From Atopobiaceae bacterium (GTDB taxonomy: Bacteria; Actinomycetota; Coriobacteriia; Coriobacteriales; Atopobiaceae), in contig JAFWIE010000022.1 of the NCBI GenBank assembly GCA_017533825.1, positions 1 to 64,000 on the forward strand: a stretch of DNA of 64,000 bases, given 5' to 3'. A program made the position numbers and the translations under genes. The notes beneath the pieces are model-generated. The model had not been told where the DNA came from, made no database searches, and was given only the letters and a program-made list of their open reading frames with translations. Of the stretch, positions 48,091 through 57,840 are shown one piece after another; positions within the stretch are counted from its first letter, which is position 1, and the number at the start of each line of letters is the position of its first letter.

Positions 48091-48247
48091 CTGCAACTAC
48101 CACCGCTCCAAGGGCTCTGGTCGAACCAGGTCAATTGTATCAGATAACGCGACGTTCCGCACCGTCATGGCGTGCGCGGCGTTCGCGCTGGCCATCTACG
48201 CGGTGCCGACGCTCATGGCGCTGCTGAAGTGCTGGGGGGTGTGGTAA
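48062..48247 (+). CDS. Small membrane protein, second copy
   Basis: Identical to 1019-1204; one C-terminal transmembrane helix. Confidence 0.6.
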   Translation: MTRKEAERYSCNYHRSKGSGRTRSIVSDNATFRTVMACAAFALAIYAVPTLMALLKCWGVW

Positions 48248-48445
48248 ATGGCGAACGACAAGGCAATCACGCACATCACGCTCGCAGCCAGGGACTTCGC
48301 CAGGACGTGCTCGATGTACGGCTACGACGGCATGGTCGATCTGATAGTTAGCGGCGGCACGCCCGACTGCATCCACATCGGCGGCGACCTGTTCACGTTC
48401 ATCGAGGGCAAGTGGACGCTTTATGGGGGTGCAGCCGATGACTAG
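48248..48445 (+). CDS. Hypothetical early protein, second copy
   Basis: Identical to the 65-residue protein at 1205-1402. Confidence 0.6.
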   Translation: MANDKAITHITLAARDFARTCSMYGYDGMVDLIVSGGTPDCIHIGGDLFTFIEGKWTLYGGAADD

Positions 48446-48686
48446 CCTCGAACGCGAGAACGCAGAGCTGCGCGAGCAGCTGCGCGTGCTCGGCTCTAAT
48501 TACGACGCGCTGCTCAAGGAGTTGCGCTCCATGCCGCAACCCGCCGAGCCCGTCGACTTGGGCGACGGCATGTTCGAGTGCGTCAACGACTACACGAGGC
48601 TCGACACCGAGTGGCGCTACTGCCCGTGGTGCGGCAGCGAGATTGACTGGAACCGCTGGGACGATGTTGAGGAGGTATGGCGATGA
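48438..48686 (+). CDS. Coiled-coil/zinc-ribbon protein, second copy
   Basis: Identical to 1395-1643; heptad helix plus CPWCG. Confidence 0.6.
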   Translation: MTSLERENAELREQLRVLGSNYDALLKELRSMPQPAEPVDLGDGMFECVNDYTRLDTEWRYCPWCGSEIDWNRWDDVEEVWR

Positions 48687-48955
48687 CCCTATGCAAGTAC
48701 CGCCCGCAACGCACTTATGACGCCCAATTCATCATCGACCTGACCGACACGCACGGGCTGATGAAAGCTCTCGATCAGGTAATCCACGAACTCGGTGAAG
48801 ACGGAGACTCGCTTACGCCTTACTACGTCGGCGCGCGGCTCGCGTTGTCCACATTGCTCGACACAGCATACGACGACGGGATGGTTGATTACTGGACGGA
48901 CTTCATGCGGGCGTTCGAGAAGTCCCTGCAAGAACTGGAAGGGGGAGAGGAATGA
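48683..48955 (+). CDS. Hypothetical early protein, second copy
   Basis: Identical to 1640-1912; coupled to the ATPase gene. Confidence 0.65.
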   Translation: MTLCKYRPQRTYDAQFIIDLTDTHGLMKALDQVIHELGEDGDSLTPYYVGARLALSTLLDTAYDDGMVDYWTDFMRAFEKSLQELEGGEE

Positions 48956-49668
48956 GCGTTCCCATCATCGTGTTGGGCAAGTCAGGCACGGGCAAGACCA
49001 TGAGCTACCGGAACTTCGGCGATGGCGAGCTCGCGGTCGTGAACGTCATTGGCAAGCTGCTGCCGTTCTTCGACGAGCAATTCACCGTGATCGACGTACC
49101 GTCGTGGCAGGGTAAGGCAGAGAAGGCGAAGGGTACGCGCCCGCTTGCAATCGAAGCCGTGACGAACTACTTGGAGAAGGACACGCCGCCCGCAGTCGTG
49201 ATTGATGACTTCGGCTACTGCATCACGGAAATGTTCATACGCTGGCAGGACGAGCCGAAGTACCAGAAGAACAAGTTTCAGATTTACACGGACATAGCCA
49301 AGAAGGTGTACGGCGCTTTCATGGGTGCCATGACCGACGGCAACGTTGACCGAATCATCTACTGGGTGTTCCACGAGGATCAGACCGTCGAGGACGGCGT
49401 TGTGCCAATGACTGTCGGCAAGTTGCTCAACGAGAAAGTCAACCTGCTCGGATTATGCACGGTGACTCTGCGCTCCATGTTCGACGGAGAGAACGGCTAC
49501 GTGTTCGAGGTCAGCGGCTCCAACGGCAAGACCCCGCCTGGGCTGTTCGACGGATCGTCCATTCAACAGTTCGGAGAGTACAAGGTCGAGAACGACCTGA
49601 AAGAGATAGACGCGGCTATTCGCCGTAAGTACAACAAGCCGCCAAACGACGGCAGGAAGGAAAGCTAA
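48952..49668 (+). CDS. P-loop ATPase (Sak4-like), second copy
   Basis: Identical to 1909-2625; Walker A GKSGTGKT. Confidence 0.8.
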   Translation: MSVPIIVLGKSGTGKTMSYRNFGDGELAVVNVIGKLLPFFDEQFTVIDVPSWQGKAEKAKGTRPLAIEAVTNYLEKDTPPAVVIDDFGYCITEMFIRWQDEPKYQKNKFQIYTDIAKKVYGAFMGAMTDGNVDRIIYWVFHEDQTVEDGVVPMTVGKLLNEKVNLLGLCTVTLRSMFDGENGYVFEVSGSNGKTPPGLFDGSSIQQFGEYKVENDLKEIDAAIRRKYNKPPNDGRKES

Positions 49669-50273
49669 TGAAGAAACTCGATCTCAGCAACATTGAGGCT
49701 ATGGAGCCCACGAGCCGCGACCGCATCACGGCAGGCGGCTACATCGTGCGCGTCATCGACGTGGTTGACAACGAGGACAGGAATTTCCTGTGGCTCGTGT
49801 TCGACATTGCCGAGGGCGAGAAGAAGGGCTTTTACACCAACGACGCCAACAAGGAATACTTCGCCAACAAGCCCAATAAGCACGGCATCCTGCTTTCCTA
49901 CAACCCCGACATGTCCGACAAGGCGAAGGGCATGCTCAAAGGCAAGTTGAAGCGCTTTACCGACTACAACCAAGGTTTCGACGCGGAAGCGGCTTGGGAT
50001 GCCTGCAAGCCCGAATTGTTCGTCGGCAAGGTCATGGGGCTCGCAGCCGGCATGGAGGAATACGTTTACGAGGGGCGCGACGACGGCAAGTGGCACAAGG
50101 GCGAGTCAATCGACTGGTTCCACGCCCGCTGGTACAGCCCCGATTACATCCGCGATGGCAAGTTCAAGGTGCCCGAGACAATCGAGCTCGACGAGATCGA
50201 CAAGGCGAAGCTTGAACTGTCCGGCAGCGGCGCGTCCGTGTCCGACGTGTACGACGACATTCCATTCGAGTAG
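49668..50273 (+). CDS. DUF669-like ssDNA-binding protein, second copy
   Basis: Identical to 2625-3230; ends DDIPFE. Confidence 0.75.
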   Translation: MKKLDLSNIEAMEPTSRDRITAGGYIVRVIDVVDNEDRNFLWLVFDIAEGEKKGFYTNDANKEYFANKPNKHGILLSYNPDMSDKAKGMLKGKLKRFTDYNQGFDAEAAWDACKPELFVGKVMGLAAGMEEYVYEGRDDGKWHKGESIDWFHARWYSPDYIRDGKFKVPETIELDEIDKAKLELSGSGASVSDVYDDIPFE

Positions 50274-50282
50274 GAGAGCGGC

Positions 50283-50807
50283 ATGCCCGTCATATACGTG
50301 GACACAAGGCAGCAGAAGGGCAAGCACGAGGAAAAGCACGGCTGGCTCCTGTCGCATGGCGTGTCCTTGGAACGCGCAACGCTCAGAACGGGCGATTACA
50401 GGACGGGATGCAGCAACGTGCTCGTGGACACGAAAGCGCACATGGACGAGCTCGCCGCCAACCTGACACGCGACCACGCGAGGTTCGCGAGGGAATGCGA
50501 CCGCGCGAGCGAAGCGGGATGCAGGCTCGTGATTCTCGTCGAAGAAGACGTTGAACCCTGGGAGTGGACGAACGGCAGGTGCCGCACGTGCAAGTACCGC
50601 GTGCGGCTCTGCTGCCATCCAAGGCAACGCGGCGAGGCGTGCGGGAGGTACGGCACGGCGAAGCCGACGCAGGGGAACACGATCTCGAAGACGATGGCAT
50701 CCATGTCCGCGAAACACGGGGTCATATTCGATTTCTGCGACAAATCGGAAACAGGCAGGAAGATTTGCGAATGGCTGGGGGTGGACTATGACCGAGGGGA
50801 TGAGTGA
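50283..50807 (+). CDS. ERCC4-type nuclease, second copy
   Basis: Identical to 3240-3764; RTGDY and VDTK active-site segments and the extra cysteine cluster. Confidence 0.7.
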   Translation: MPVIYVDTRQQKGKHEEKHGWLLSHGVSLERATLRTGDYRTGCSNVLVDTKAHMDELAANLTRDHARFARECDRASEAGCRLVILVEEDVEPWEWTNGRCRTCKYRVRLCCHPRQRGEACGRYGTAKPTQGNTISKTMASMSAKHGVIFDFCDKSETGRKICEWLGVDYDRGDE

Positions 50808-52944
50808 GCTCGGCAAAGCAGCCCTCGGATGCCTAGATCGCGGATGGTCGGTCATACCGCTGAAAGAGCGCGGGAAAGAGCCAAACACCATACACGGGCT
50901 CGATGATTGGACGGACGATTCAGACAGCGTGAGCTCGATTTGGGGCAAGTACCCAGACAAGAACATCGGAGTCGTGTGCGGCGAGCCGTCAGGCGGCTTG
51001 CTGGTCATCGACTTCGACGTTGACGAGGAAAAAGGCTACGACTCCATACACGACTTCCTCATCCCGTGGGAACGCGAGCACGGCGAGCTGCCGGAAACCG
51101 TGACAGAGATAACCGGTCGCGGCGGCATGCACTACTTCTACCGAACCGACAAGCCGATACCGAAGCACGAGAACAGCGCCATACACGTTGACATACGCTG
51201 CGTCGGATCGTACGTCATGGTAGCGCCGTCGATTCACCCAAACGGCAACACGGTCCAATGGGAGAACCACCCAGACGATTACGAGGTCGCATGGGCAGAT
51301 GACAACGTTTACGCGATTCTCGAAGAAATCAACCCGCAGAAGCAAAACTCGGATTCTGGCGGGTACGTCGATTTCGGTTCGTTCGGGCTACCAGAAGGCG
51401 ACCTGCTCGAAGGGTCGCGTGACGAGACTATCTACAAATGGGCATGCTCGATGTGGGCTAAGAACACGCCGCTGGACGTAATCAAGGTGGCAATCCACGC
51501 CTACAACGAGAAGCATTGCAAGCCGCCATTGCCAAAGAGGATCGTTGACCAGAAGATTCGCAGCGCGACGAAACACAAGCCGGGTCTTAGCGACGAGGCG
51601 AAGGCCATGATAGACAAGGGGCAGGAAGACGGCGACGGCTTCAAGACGCGCGGCGCACGCGGAAAGTTCCTGCACAACGCGGTCGGTAGGGAGCTGATAG
51701 AGAAGCACGGCGCGTGCCTGCTCGACGGCGAGACTCCCGCAATCAGGACGGAAGACGGCCAATACAAGATGGGTTGGGACGAGTTCGACCCAATCATCAT
51801 CGACATGGACGACGAGTCCAAGATGAACGAGCGCAGGGAGGTGAAGGCGTACATAAAGGCGAAAGCGCCGAGGAAAAAACAATCGCCGGCAACGCTCATA
51901 GGCTTCAAGAACGGCGTTCTCGACATAGAGACAATGGAATTACGCGACTGGCGACCAGACGACGTGATACCGAACATGATTCCGCACAACTGGAACGCGA
52001 GCGCCAGGAGCGATTTACTAAACGGCATGTTGGAGAAGATTTCGTGCGGCGATTTGGCAACCGGCATGAACCTGTGCGAATTTCTCGGCATGTGCATAAT
52101 GCGCTCGACGCTCATAGTCCCGTTCTTCCCCGTGCTCGTCGGCGTCGGCAGCAACGGCAAGTCTACCTACATCAACCTGATAAGCAACGTCGTCGGGATG
52201 GAGAACATAAGCGCGTTGCAGCCCGAGACGATCTCGCGTCACTTCATGGGGGTTCACATCGTCGGAAAGACGGCGAACCTCGGCGATGACATACGCGGCG
52301 GGTATCTGAACGAGGATGCCTGCTCCGCGATCAAGAGCATCGCGACGGGCGATTTGATGATGACCGACGTGAAGGGCTCCGTTGGCTTCAAGTTCCGTCC
52401 CTACTGCACGATGGTCTTCTCATGCAACGCGTTCCCGCGACTAGCCGACACGACCGATGGTTTCATGCGCAGGCTGTTTCCGATTGAGTTCAACGCCCGC
52501 TTCGACAAGAGCGACCCCGATTTCGACCCGATGATAAGCGTGAAAATGCAGGGCGAGGACGTGCTTGAAGCTGCATGCGTGCTCGGAATCGAAGGCTTGC
52601 GGCGCGTGTTGGAACAAAACGGACCGACGCCGAACGACCTGAGCATGTCGATGAAGTCAGAAATCGTCCAAGAGGGCAACACGGGAATGCAATGGATCAA
52701 CGACGAGTGCGTAACCGTGAACGACATTCTCGGCAACACGAAAGAGGAAATATACAAGCGGTACATGGCATGGTGTGAGCGCAACGGCTATATGAAGACG
52801 GCATTCGGCAGCGGAACGCTCTCGAAGCTGGTCTGCACGTACTTCCGTGTGGCATGCACGAGGTCAGACCACCGCGAGTTTTCAGACAAAGGCCGTAAGA
52901 CGGTCAAGGTTTACGAGAAGAAGGTGCCAAAAGGTGCCAGCTAA
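50788..52944 (+). CDS. Primase-polymerase/helicase, second copy
   Basis: Identical to 3745-5901; Prim-Pol domain followed by GVGSNGKST helicase. Confidence 0.92.
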   Translation: MTEGMSELGKAALGCLDRGWSVIPLKERGKEPNTIHGLDDWTDDSDSVSSIWGKYPDKNIGVVCGEPSGGLLVIDFDVDEEKGYDSIHDFLIPWEREHGELPETVTEITGRGGMHYFYRTDKPIPKHENSAIHVDIRCVGSYVMVAPSIHPNGNTVQWENHPDDYEVAWADDNVYAILEEINPQKQNSDSGGYVDFGSFGLPEGDLLEGSRDETIYKWACSMWAKNTPLDVIKVAIHAYNEKHCKPPLPKRIVDQKIRSATKHKPGLSDEAKAMIDKGQEDGDGFKTRGARGKFLHNAVGRELIEKHGACLLDGETPAIRTEDGQYKMGWDEFDPIIIDMDDESKMNERREVKAYIKAKAPRKKQSPATLIGFKNGVLDIETMELRDWRPDDVIPNMIPHNWNASARSDLLNGMLEKISCGDLATGMNLCEFLGMCIMRSTLIVPFFPVLVGVGSNGKSTYINLISNVVGMENISALQPETISRHFMGVHIVGKTANLGDDIRGGYLNEDACSAIKSIATGDLMMTDVKGSVGFKFRPYCTMVFSCNAFPRLADTTDGFMRRLFPIEFNARFDKSDPDFDPMISVKMQGEDVLEAACVLGIEGLRRVLEQNGPTPNDLSMSMKSEIVQEGNTGMQWINDECVTVNDILGNTKEEIYKRYMAWCERNGYMKTAFGSGTLSKLVCTYFRVACTRSDHREFSDKGRKTVKVYEKKVPKGAS

Positions 52945-53139
52945 AAGTGCAGGTCAAACGGTGAAAACATGCCAAATGGCACCTGGCACCTGGCACCCCT
53001 TTACTTTGATTATGAAAAGGAAGGTAAAGATATATACACACGTGTACGATACGTGCGCACGCGCGCACGCGCGCGACTATATATATACGAGACTTGCACG
53101 GCACTCTGACCTGCTGTTTCCGTGGCACTAAATGGCACC
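52923..53139. other. Candidate replication origin, second copy
   Basis: Same seven TGGCACC/GGTGCCA heptamers and alternating purine-pyrimidine tract as 5880-6096. Confidence 0.55.
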
Positions 53140-53156
53140 TAAACAAAGAAAAGAGA

Positions 53157-53453
53157 ATGGACACGATGAGATACAAACCGCTAGAGACTGAAAGCGATTA
53201 CTTCTATAACGGACCGATTGTCAAATGCCCAGTATGCGGTTTCGAGTACACGCATTTCCTTGGCGACATCGAGTTCGACCCATCAGGTGACGCTGACTAC
53301 AAGTTCTGGGATGGACCAGGATGCAGGGGCGGCGGCGTGCGCATTGGCATGTATTGCGAGAACGGCCATGTATTCGATCTTTGCATCGCGCAGCACAAAG
53401 GCATCGTGTTCCTGCAAACAGACGGAGAATCAGAAGGAGAAACGAACCAATGA
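53157..53453 (+). CDS. Cys-rich hypothetical protein, second copy
   Basis: Identical to 6114-6410. Confidence 0.6.
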   Translation: MDTMRYKPLETESDYFYNGPIVKCPVCGFEYTHFLGDIEFDPSGDADYKFWDGPGCRGGGVRIGMYCENGHVFDLCIAQHKGIVFLQTDGESEGETNQ

Positions 53454-53986
53454 AACGAACCATGAAACACATCACGATCACCGCGCTGGCGCTCGCGCTG
53501 CTGTGCCTGTGCGGGTGTGGACGGGCGGTCGCGCAAATGTCGGCTGACACGTTCGCAAGCGTCATCGACGTGCCACACAACGTCGACGCCAGCATCCGCT
53601 GCGTGGGGCAACTCGAATCAGATGAGCCGGACGAAGCCGTTGAGCAAGATTACTCGGAATACTGCGAAGAAGCCTATTACGAGGATAGTTACTACGAGCC
53701 CGCTTACTACGGCGGCGACTCGTCCGATGGCTTCATGCAGCAGGGAGTACGCGAAGGCGTGGACAGCGACACGGAAACCTGGTACAGCAGCGCCCGCGCC
53801 TACCATAAAGACACCGCCAACTGGTCAACAGACGACGAGGGCTACTACCGCACGGACGAGGGCTACTACGTCGTGGCGAGCAACGACTACGAGTACGGCA
53901 CCGTCATAAACACGAGCAAAGGCGAAGCCCAGGTGCTTGACGACGGCACGTATTCTGGCAACTGCGATTTCTACGTCGCGTGGTGA
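53450..53986 (+). CDS. Putative lipoprotein, second copy
   Basis: Identical to 6407-6943; lipoprotein-type signal and Tyr-rich linker. Confidence 0.6.
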   Translation: MKRTMKHITITALALALLCLCGCGRAVAQMSADTFASVIDVPHNVDASIRCVGQLESDEPDEAVEQDYSEYCEEAYYEDSYYEPAYYGGDSSDGFMQQGVREGVDSDTETWYSSARAYHKDTANWSTDDEGYYRTDEGYYVVASNDYEYGTVINTSKGEAQVLDDGTYSGNCDFYVAW

Positions 53987-53992
53987 GCCGGC

Positions 53993-54328
53993 ATGTGCGA
54001 TTTCAAGGACAAACGCGTTTACCTGAGTGGTGCCATGACTGGCATGCACGACTGGAACCGCGACCAGTTTGCGGAAGCGGCGCGATACATTCGCTCGCAA
54101 GGTGCTGCTCACGTTTTCAATCCCGCTTTCCTCGCACCGTACGACGTGATAAAAGCCAAGAAGCACGAATCCTACATGATCCACGAGTTGCACGAGCTCA
54201 CTTCCAACATGGACGGCAAGCCGTTCTACGACGTTCTCGCGCAGCTGCCAGGATGGGACAAGTCGTACGGTGCGCAGGTCGAGCAGATCGTGGCGATGGC
54301 GTGCGGCATCGAAGTCGTAAGCGTGTGA
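53993..54328 (+). CDS. DUF4406 protein, second copy
   Basis: Identical to 6950-7285. Confidence 0.75.
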   Translation: MCDFKDKRVYLSGAMTGMHDWNRDQFAEAARYIRSQGAAHVFNPAFLAPYDVIKAKKHESYMIHELHELTSNMDGKPFYDVLAQLPGWDKSYGAQVEQIVAMACGIEVVSV

Positions 54329-54356
54329 TTGAAAGCAAGTGAAGAAGGAGAAACAC

Positions 54357-54470
54357 ATGGAGATAAACAAAGCAGCGGCAGCGGCCATTCTGTTAGCCGC
54401 CGCCATCCCAGCGTTGATGCTGTGGACGCTGCTGGCGTGGGGAACTCGGTTGGACGGTGATGGACGATGA
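54357..54470 (+). CDS. 37-residue membrane microprotein, second copy
   Basis: Identical to 7314-7427; GAAGGAGAAA upstream. Confidence 0.6.
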   Translation: MEINKAAAAAILLAAAIPALMLWTLLAWGTRLDGDGR

Positions 54471-55024
54471 CGCTGAAATCAATCGAGAAGCATCTGGCAA
54501 ATCATTCGTTTTTCAGCAATCCGTGGTTAGCCGACATGATCGCGGACATCGAAGCGGAGATAGCCGAGCGGTTCATAGAGTTGCCGGAAGGATGGACAGG
54601 CGAGCAAGCTGCCGACGTTCTCGCCTACTGGCCCACGTGGGATGACGGCTCCCCGTGCATGTTCGGAGACGAGTTCACGTGCTATCCGAAATACGACTAC
54701 AAAAAAGACTACAAAATACTGGACAGGCTGGTGATTTTCGGCCCGAATCACGTATGGAATCGCGGTTGCGATGACGAAGGGCCGCACGACGGCGGCTACT
54801 ACGAATGGAATTTCATGCGCCCTGGCGGCGATGGCTGCGAGGAGTACAGGCCGACGAAGCGCAAACCGCGCACCGTCGAGGACGTGCTGCGAGATTATTG
54901 GCGCGAAGCCTGCGAGTTGCCAGTAGCCATGTCAGATGAATCTACCGCCGAAGCGATAGACAAGCTGGTTGTGAAGTATCGCGCCGAAATCTGCGAGCTG
55001 CGGCTGATGGAGGTGGACAGATGA
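54467..55024 (+). CDS. Hypothetical protein, second copy
   Basis: Identical to the 185-residue protein at 7424-7981. Confidence 0.65.
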   Translation: MTLKSIEKHLANHSFFSNPWLADMIADIEAEIAERFIELPEGWTGEQAADVLAYWPTWDDGSPCMFGDEFTCYPKYDYKKDYKILDRLVIFGPNHVWNRGCDDEGPHDGGYYEWNFMRPGGDGCEEYRPTKRKPRTVEDVLRDYWREACELPVAMSDESTAEAIDKLVVKYRAEICELRLMEVDR

Positions 55025-55431
55025 GCGATTGTTCGACGCATGCTTTCGACGTGCCGTTGAAGCCGTGCCCGTTCTGCTCTGCGGAACCAGAGGTATTGAG
55101 CGACGGGCACCGCACATGGGGGTTGGTGCAGCACAACAAAGGTTGCCTGTTCCCCGTATATCCGAAACACGAGATATCAGAGTCAGACTTCGCCGCATGG
55201 AACATGCGTCATCAGTGTGGGCTAACCGACGAGGATTACAGCATCTTGCTTGACGAGCTGGGAGTATCGGAGCGGACGTGCCGTATCGAAGGGCGATACG
55301 GTAACCAGTATTGCACCTGCTGTGGTGAGATGGTTGGTACGTGGGACTCCACAAGCGAGCTGTGCGTGAGCGGCAACATGGTCGAACTGTGGAACTACTG
55401 CCCGAACTGCGGAGCGCGGGTGGTCGAATGA
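55021..55431 (+). CDS. Lar-like zinc-ribbon protein, second copy
   Basis: Identical to 7978-8388. Confidence 0.65.
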   Translation: MSDCSTHAFDVPLKPCPFCSAEPEVLSDGHRTWGLVQHNKGCLFPVYPKHEISESDFAAWNMRHQCGLTDEDYSILLDELGVSERTCRIEGRYGNQYCTCCGEMVGTWDSTSELCVSGNMVELWNYCPNCGARVVE

Positions 55432-55604
55432 ACGTCTACATCGTCGAAACCTACGACACGATACTTGACGGCCCGTATGTCGAGCCGACTTGCTACGTCA
55501 ACAAAGAGGACGCAATCAGGCGCGTCGAATCGCAGACCTACACCGACTCTGACGGCATCAAGTATTGGGCGTGTTGGCGCGAGCTGAAGGTTGTGGGCGA
55601 ATGA
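55428..55604 (+). CDS. Hypothetical small protein, second copy
   Basis: Identical to 8385-8561. Confidence 0.55.
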   Translation: MNVYIVETYDTILDGPYVEPTCYVNKEDAIRRVESQTYTDSDGIKYWACWRELKVVGE

Positions 55605-55678
55605 GCATCGAAATGGCTATCGCTTATTGCGTAGGGTTAGCCGTTGGAATGGTGTTAGGCAAGGTGATATTCGAATGA
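55601..55678 (+). CDS. 25-residue membrane microprotein, second copy
   Basis: Identical to 8558-8635. Confidence 0.5.
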   Translation: MSIEMAIAYCVGLAVGMVLGKVIFE

Positions 55679-55872
55679 GCGAGTACATCTACCGACGCGA
55701 ACGCGTTTCCGACGGCGTGTGGTCGGCTGAGAACACGGGCGAGGAAATAGTGCGCTGCCGCGATTGCTACTTTGCAGACGAGATAGAAGGCGGCTACTGG
55801 TGCGACCGTTTCACTTGCGGCAAGGAGCCTGTAACGCCCAACGGATATTGCAAGTGGGGAGATCGGAAATGA
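55675..55872 (+). CDS. Small Cys4 protein paralogue 1, second copy
   Basis: Identical to 8632-8829. Confidence 0.6.
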   Translation: MSEYIYRRERVSDGVWSAENTGEEIVRCRDCYFADEIEGGYWCDRFTCGKEPVTPNGYCKWGDRK

Positions 55873-56087
55873 AAGAGTACATCATCAAGCCGTCCTTCAA
55901 GCCGACCGATGAACCGATAGCAATTGGCTATGTGGTGGTGGGCGAGGTCGTGCGCTGCCGCGATTGCAAGCACGCTGATTGGCTGGCTGTCGTTGGAATC
56001 GGAGTGCTCCATTGTTGTTACCACGGGTGGACGCAAACTGGCGACCCTGACGGCTTCTGCGCATGGGGAAAATGGAGGGACGTATGA
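55869..56087 (+). CDS. Small Cys4 protein paralogue 2, second copy
   Basis: Identical to 8826-9044. Confidence 0.6.
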   Translation: MKEYIIKPSFKPTDEPIAIGYVVVGEVVRCRDCKHADWLAVVGIGVLHCCYHGWTQTGDPDGFCAWGKWRDV

Positions 56088-56422
56088 GGGACATGCACTG
56101 GTTCGTCTACGTCGATGACTTCAACATGAAGCGCATCGAGGAATACGACATCTTCGAGCATCACGACTTCGCCGAGGACGTGAGAAAAGCCTACCGCGAG
56201 CACCGCGACGACTTCGACGCGTTCGCCGAGAAGGTGCGAAGTTCGCTGTTCTACTACTTCCACTCGAAATGCGAGTGGGAGGTCATCGTCAGCGCGTGGC
56301 CGCCGAGCGACCGCGTGCCACAGCGAAAAGTGGACGTGTACGAGCAGGTGATGCTGAACTGGGACGTATTCATCGGCTACGTGTGGACGCGCTGCCATAA
56401 GCGGAAACGGAGGGGCGAATGA
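56084..56422 (+). CDS. Conserved phage hypothetical protein, second copy
   Basis: Identical to 9041-9379. Confidence 0.65.
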   Translation: MRDMHWFVYVDDFNMKRIEEYDIFEHHDFAEDVRKAYREHRDDFDAFAEKVRSSLFYYFHSKCEWEVIVSAWPPSDRVPQRKVDVYEQVMLNWDVFIGYVWTRCHKRKRRGE

Positions 56423-56643
56423 GCGAGTACATCTGTAAGAAGTGCGGTACGAACGAATATATCAAGTTCGGTGTCGAAGTCATCCCGATGAACGAAGATG
56501 AGCCGCAAGGCGAAGTCCATTCCGTCCGAGTGAATGCCGTGTGCGATGGATGCGGTGACTGGATAAGCGTTGACGTAACGTCAGATATGGCTGACTTCTT
56601 CGACTACTTCGGGCAGAACCGAGATAAAGGGGCTTGGCTATGA
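56419..56643 (+). CDS. Zinc-ribbon hypothetical protein, second copy
   Basis: Identical to 9376-9600. Confidence 0.6.
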   Translation: MSEYICKKCGTNEYIKFGVEVIPMNEDEPQGEVHSVRVNAVCDGCGDWISVDVTSDMADFFDYFGQNRDKGAWL

Positions 56644-57143
56644 GCGAATTATTACCCTGCCCGTTCTGTGGGAGAGAAGCGCACATGCTCGAAGTCAACG
56701 AGACATACAACGTTTACTGCGATAACGAAGATTGCTGCGCCAGACCAGGAACGTATGTGTGCTTTACAGAAGCCGAAGCCATCGCTGCATGGAACAGTCG
56801 AGCGGCTATGGAGTTCGATAACTGGTTCTACCTGCCGAAGCCGAAAGAGGGAATCGTCGATTATGGCGAGCCTGAAATCACGAGGACGGAGAACGGCTAC
56901 AAGGTTTGGAATACTGCCGACGTTGTGGACGAAGCAGCACGCAGATGGGGTGACGAACTTGGCGATTACGTCATGCGGCGCATCTGTGAGGTGTTCAAGC
57001 CCGAGCGGACATGTCATCGCGTCCTAGACAGTGAATTAGCAAGTAAACCAGGATGGCACATTAAACACCGATGCAGCGAATGTGGTGAGAAGTTAAATGA
57101 CGTGAACTACTGCCCGAACTGCGGCGCTAAGGTGGTGGGCTGA
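56640..57143 (+). CDS. Lar-like protein, second copy
   Basis: Identical to 9597-10100. Confidence 0.7.
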   Translation: MSELLPCPFCGREAHMLEVNETYNVYCDNEDCCARPGTYVCFTEAEAIAAWNSRAAMEFDNWFYLPKPKEGIVDYGEPEITRTENGYKVWNTADVVDEAARRWGDELGDYVMRRICEVFKPERTCHRVLDSELASKPGWHIKHRCSECGEKLNDVNYCPNCGAKVVG

Positions 57144-57235
57144 TGCGCGACATCGACCAAGTCAAGGCGTTGCTCGGTGTGCTCGTGTTTTCGCATGGAG
57201 TAATCATCTGCCTGCTGTGGATGGTGGTCGCATGA
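57143..57235 (+). CDS. 30-residue membrane microprotein, second copy
   Basis: Identical to 10100-10192. Confidence 0.5.
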   Translation: MRDIDQVKALLGVLVFSHGVIICLLWMVVA

Positions 57236-57495
57236 GCGGCGCTTACGGGGTGTGGGGCAGGCACGCCGAGCTCCACACGTCACCCGAGATTTCATGGAGC
57301 CTGTGCGACGGATGCGCATCGCTGAACGTCAAAGACCTCACGAAAACGATGGTCTACAAGCTGCATGGCGGCACGATGTACGAGTACAAGTGCGAGTCGA
57401 TGGCCGAGAAGCTGACGCGTAAGCAGATATACGAAATGGACACGCGGACGTGCCCGCTAGGGCGCGACCCGATGTGGAACAGGAGGACTAAATGA
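57232..57495 (+). CDS. Hypothetical CxxC protein, second copy
   Basis: Identical to 10189-10452. Confidence 0.6.
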   Translation: MSGAYGVWGRHAELHTSPEISWSLCDGCASLNVKDLTKTMVYKLHGGTMYEYKCESMAEKLTRKQIYEMDTRTCPLGRDPMWNRRTK

Positions 57496-57677
57496 GCAAA
57501 GTGGGGAAGTGCCCGTTCCGCATGAGGGCGCTAGACCATCCAGATACGTGCGATCCGCGCTGCAAATGGTTCGACGGCGGCGAATGCGCGGTCGCGACGA
57601 TTGCGGATTCGCTCGTCGTGATCGCCGGCATGAAGCTGATGGACGCGCAGGAGAGGGGGGTGGCAGAGGATGACTAA
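57492..57677 (+). CDS. Small Cys-rich protein, second copy
   Basis: Identical to 10449-10634. Confidence 0.6.
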   Translation: MSKVGKCPFRMRALDHPDTCDPRCKWFDGGECAVATIADSLVVIAGMKLMDAQERGVAEDD

Positions 57678-57840
57678 CCTCGAATGGCTGCAATCGTTGG
57701 AGCCGCACGATTTGAAGGAGTGGTTCGAGAGCGAGCATGTGAATAAACAGGCATGCAAATCGGTGGGCGTGCTCGGCAGGCTCGACGATTTAGCCGAGAA
57801 CTACACGGTAGTAGACGAACACGGCGAGGTGGTTTCATGA
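57670..57840 (+). CDS. 56-residue hypothetical protein, second copy
   Basis: Identical to 10627-10797. Confidence 0.55.
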   Translation: MTNLEWLQSLEPHDLKEWFESEHVNKQACKSVGVLGRLDDLAENYTVVDEHGEVVS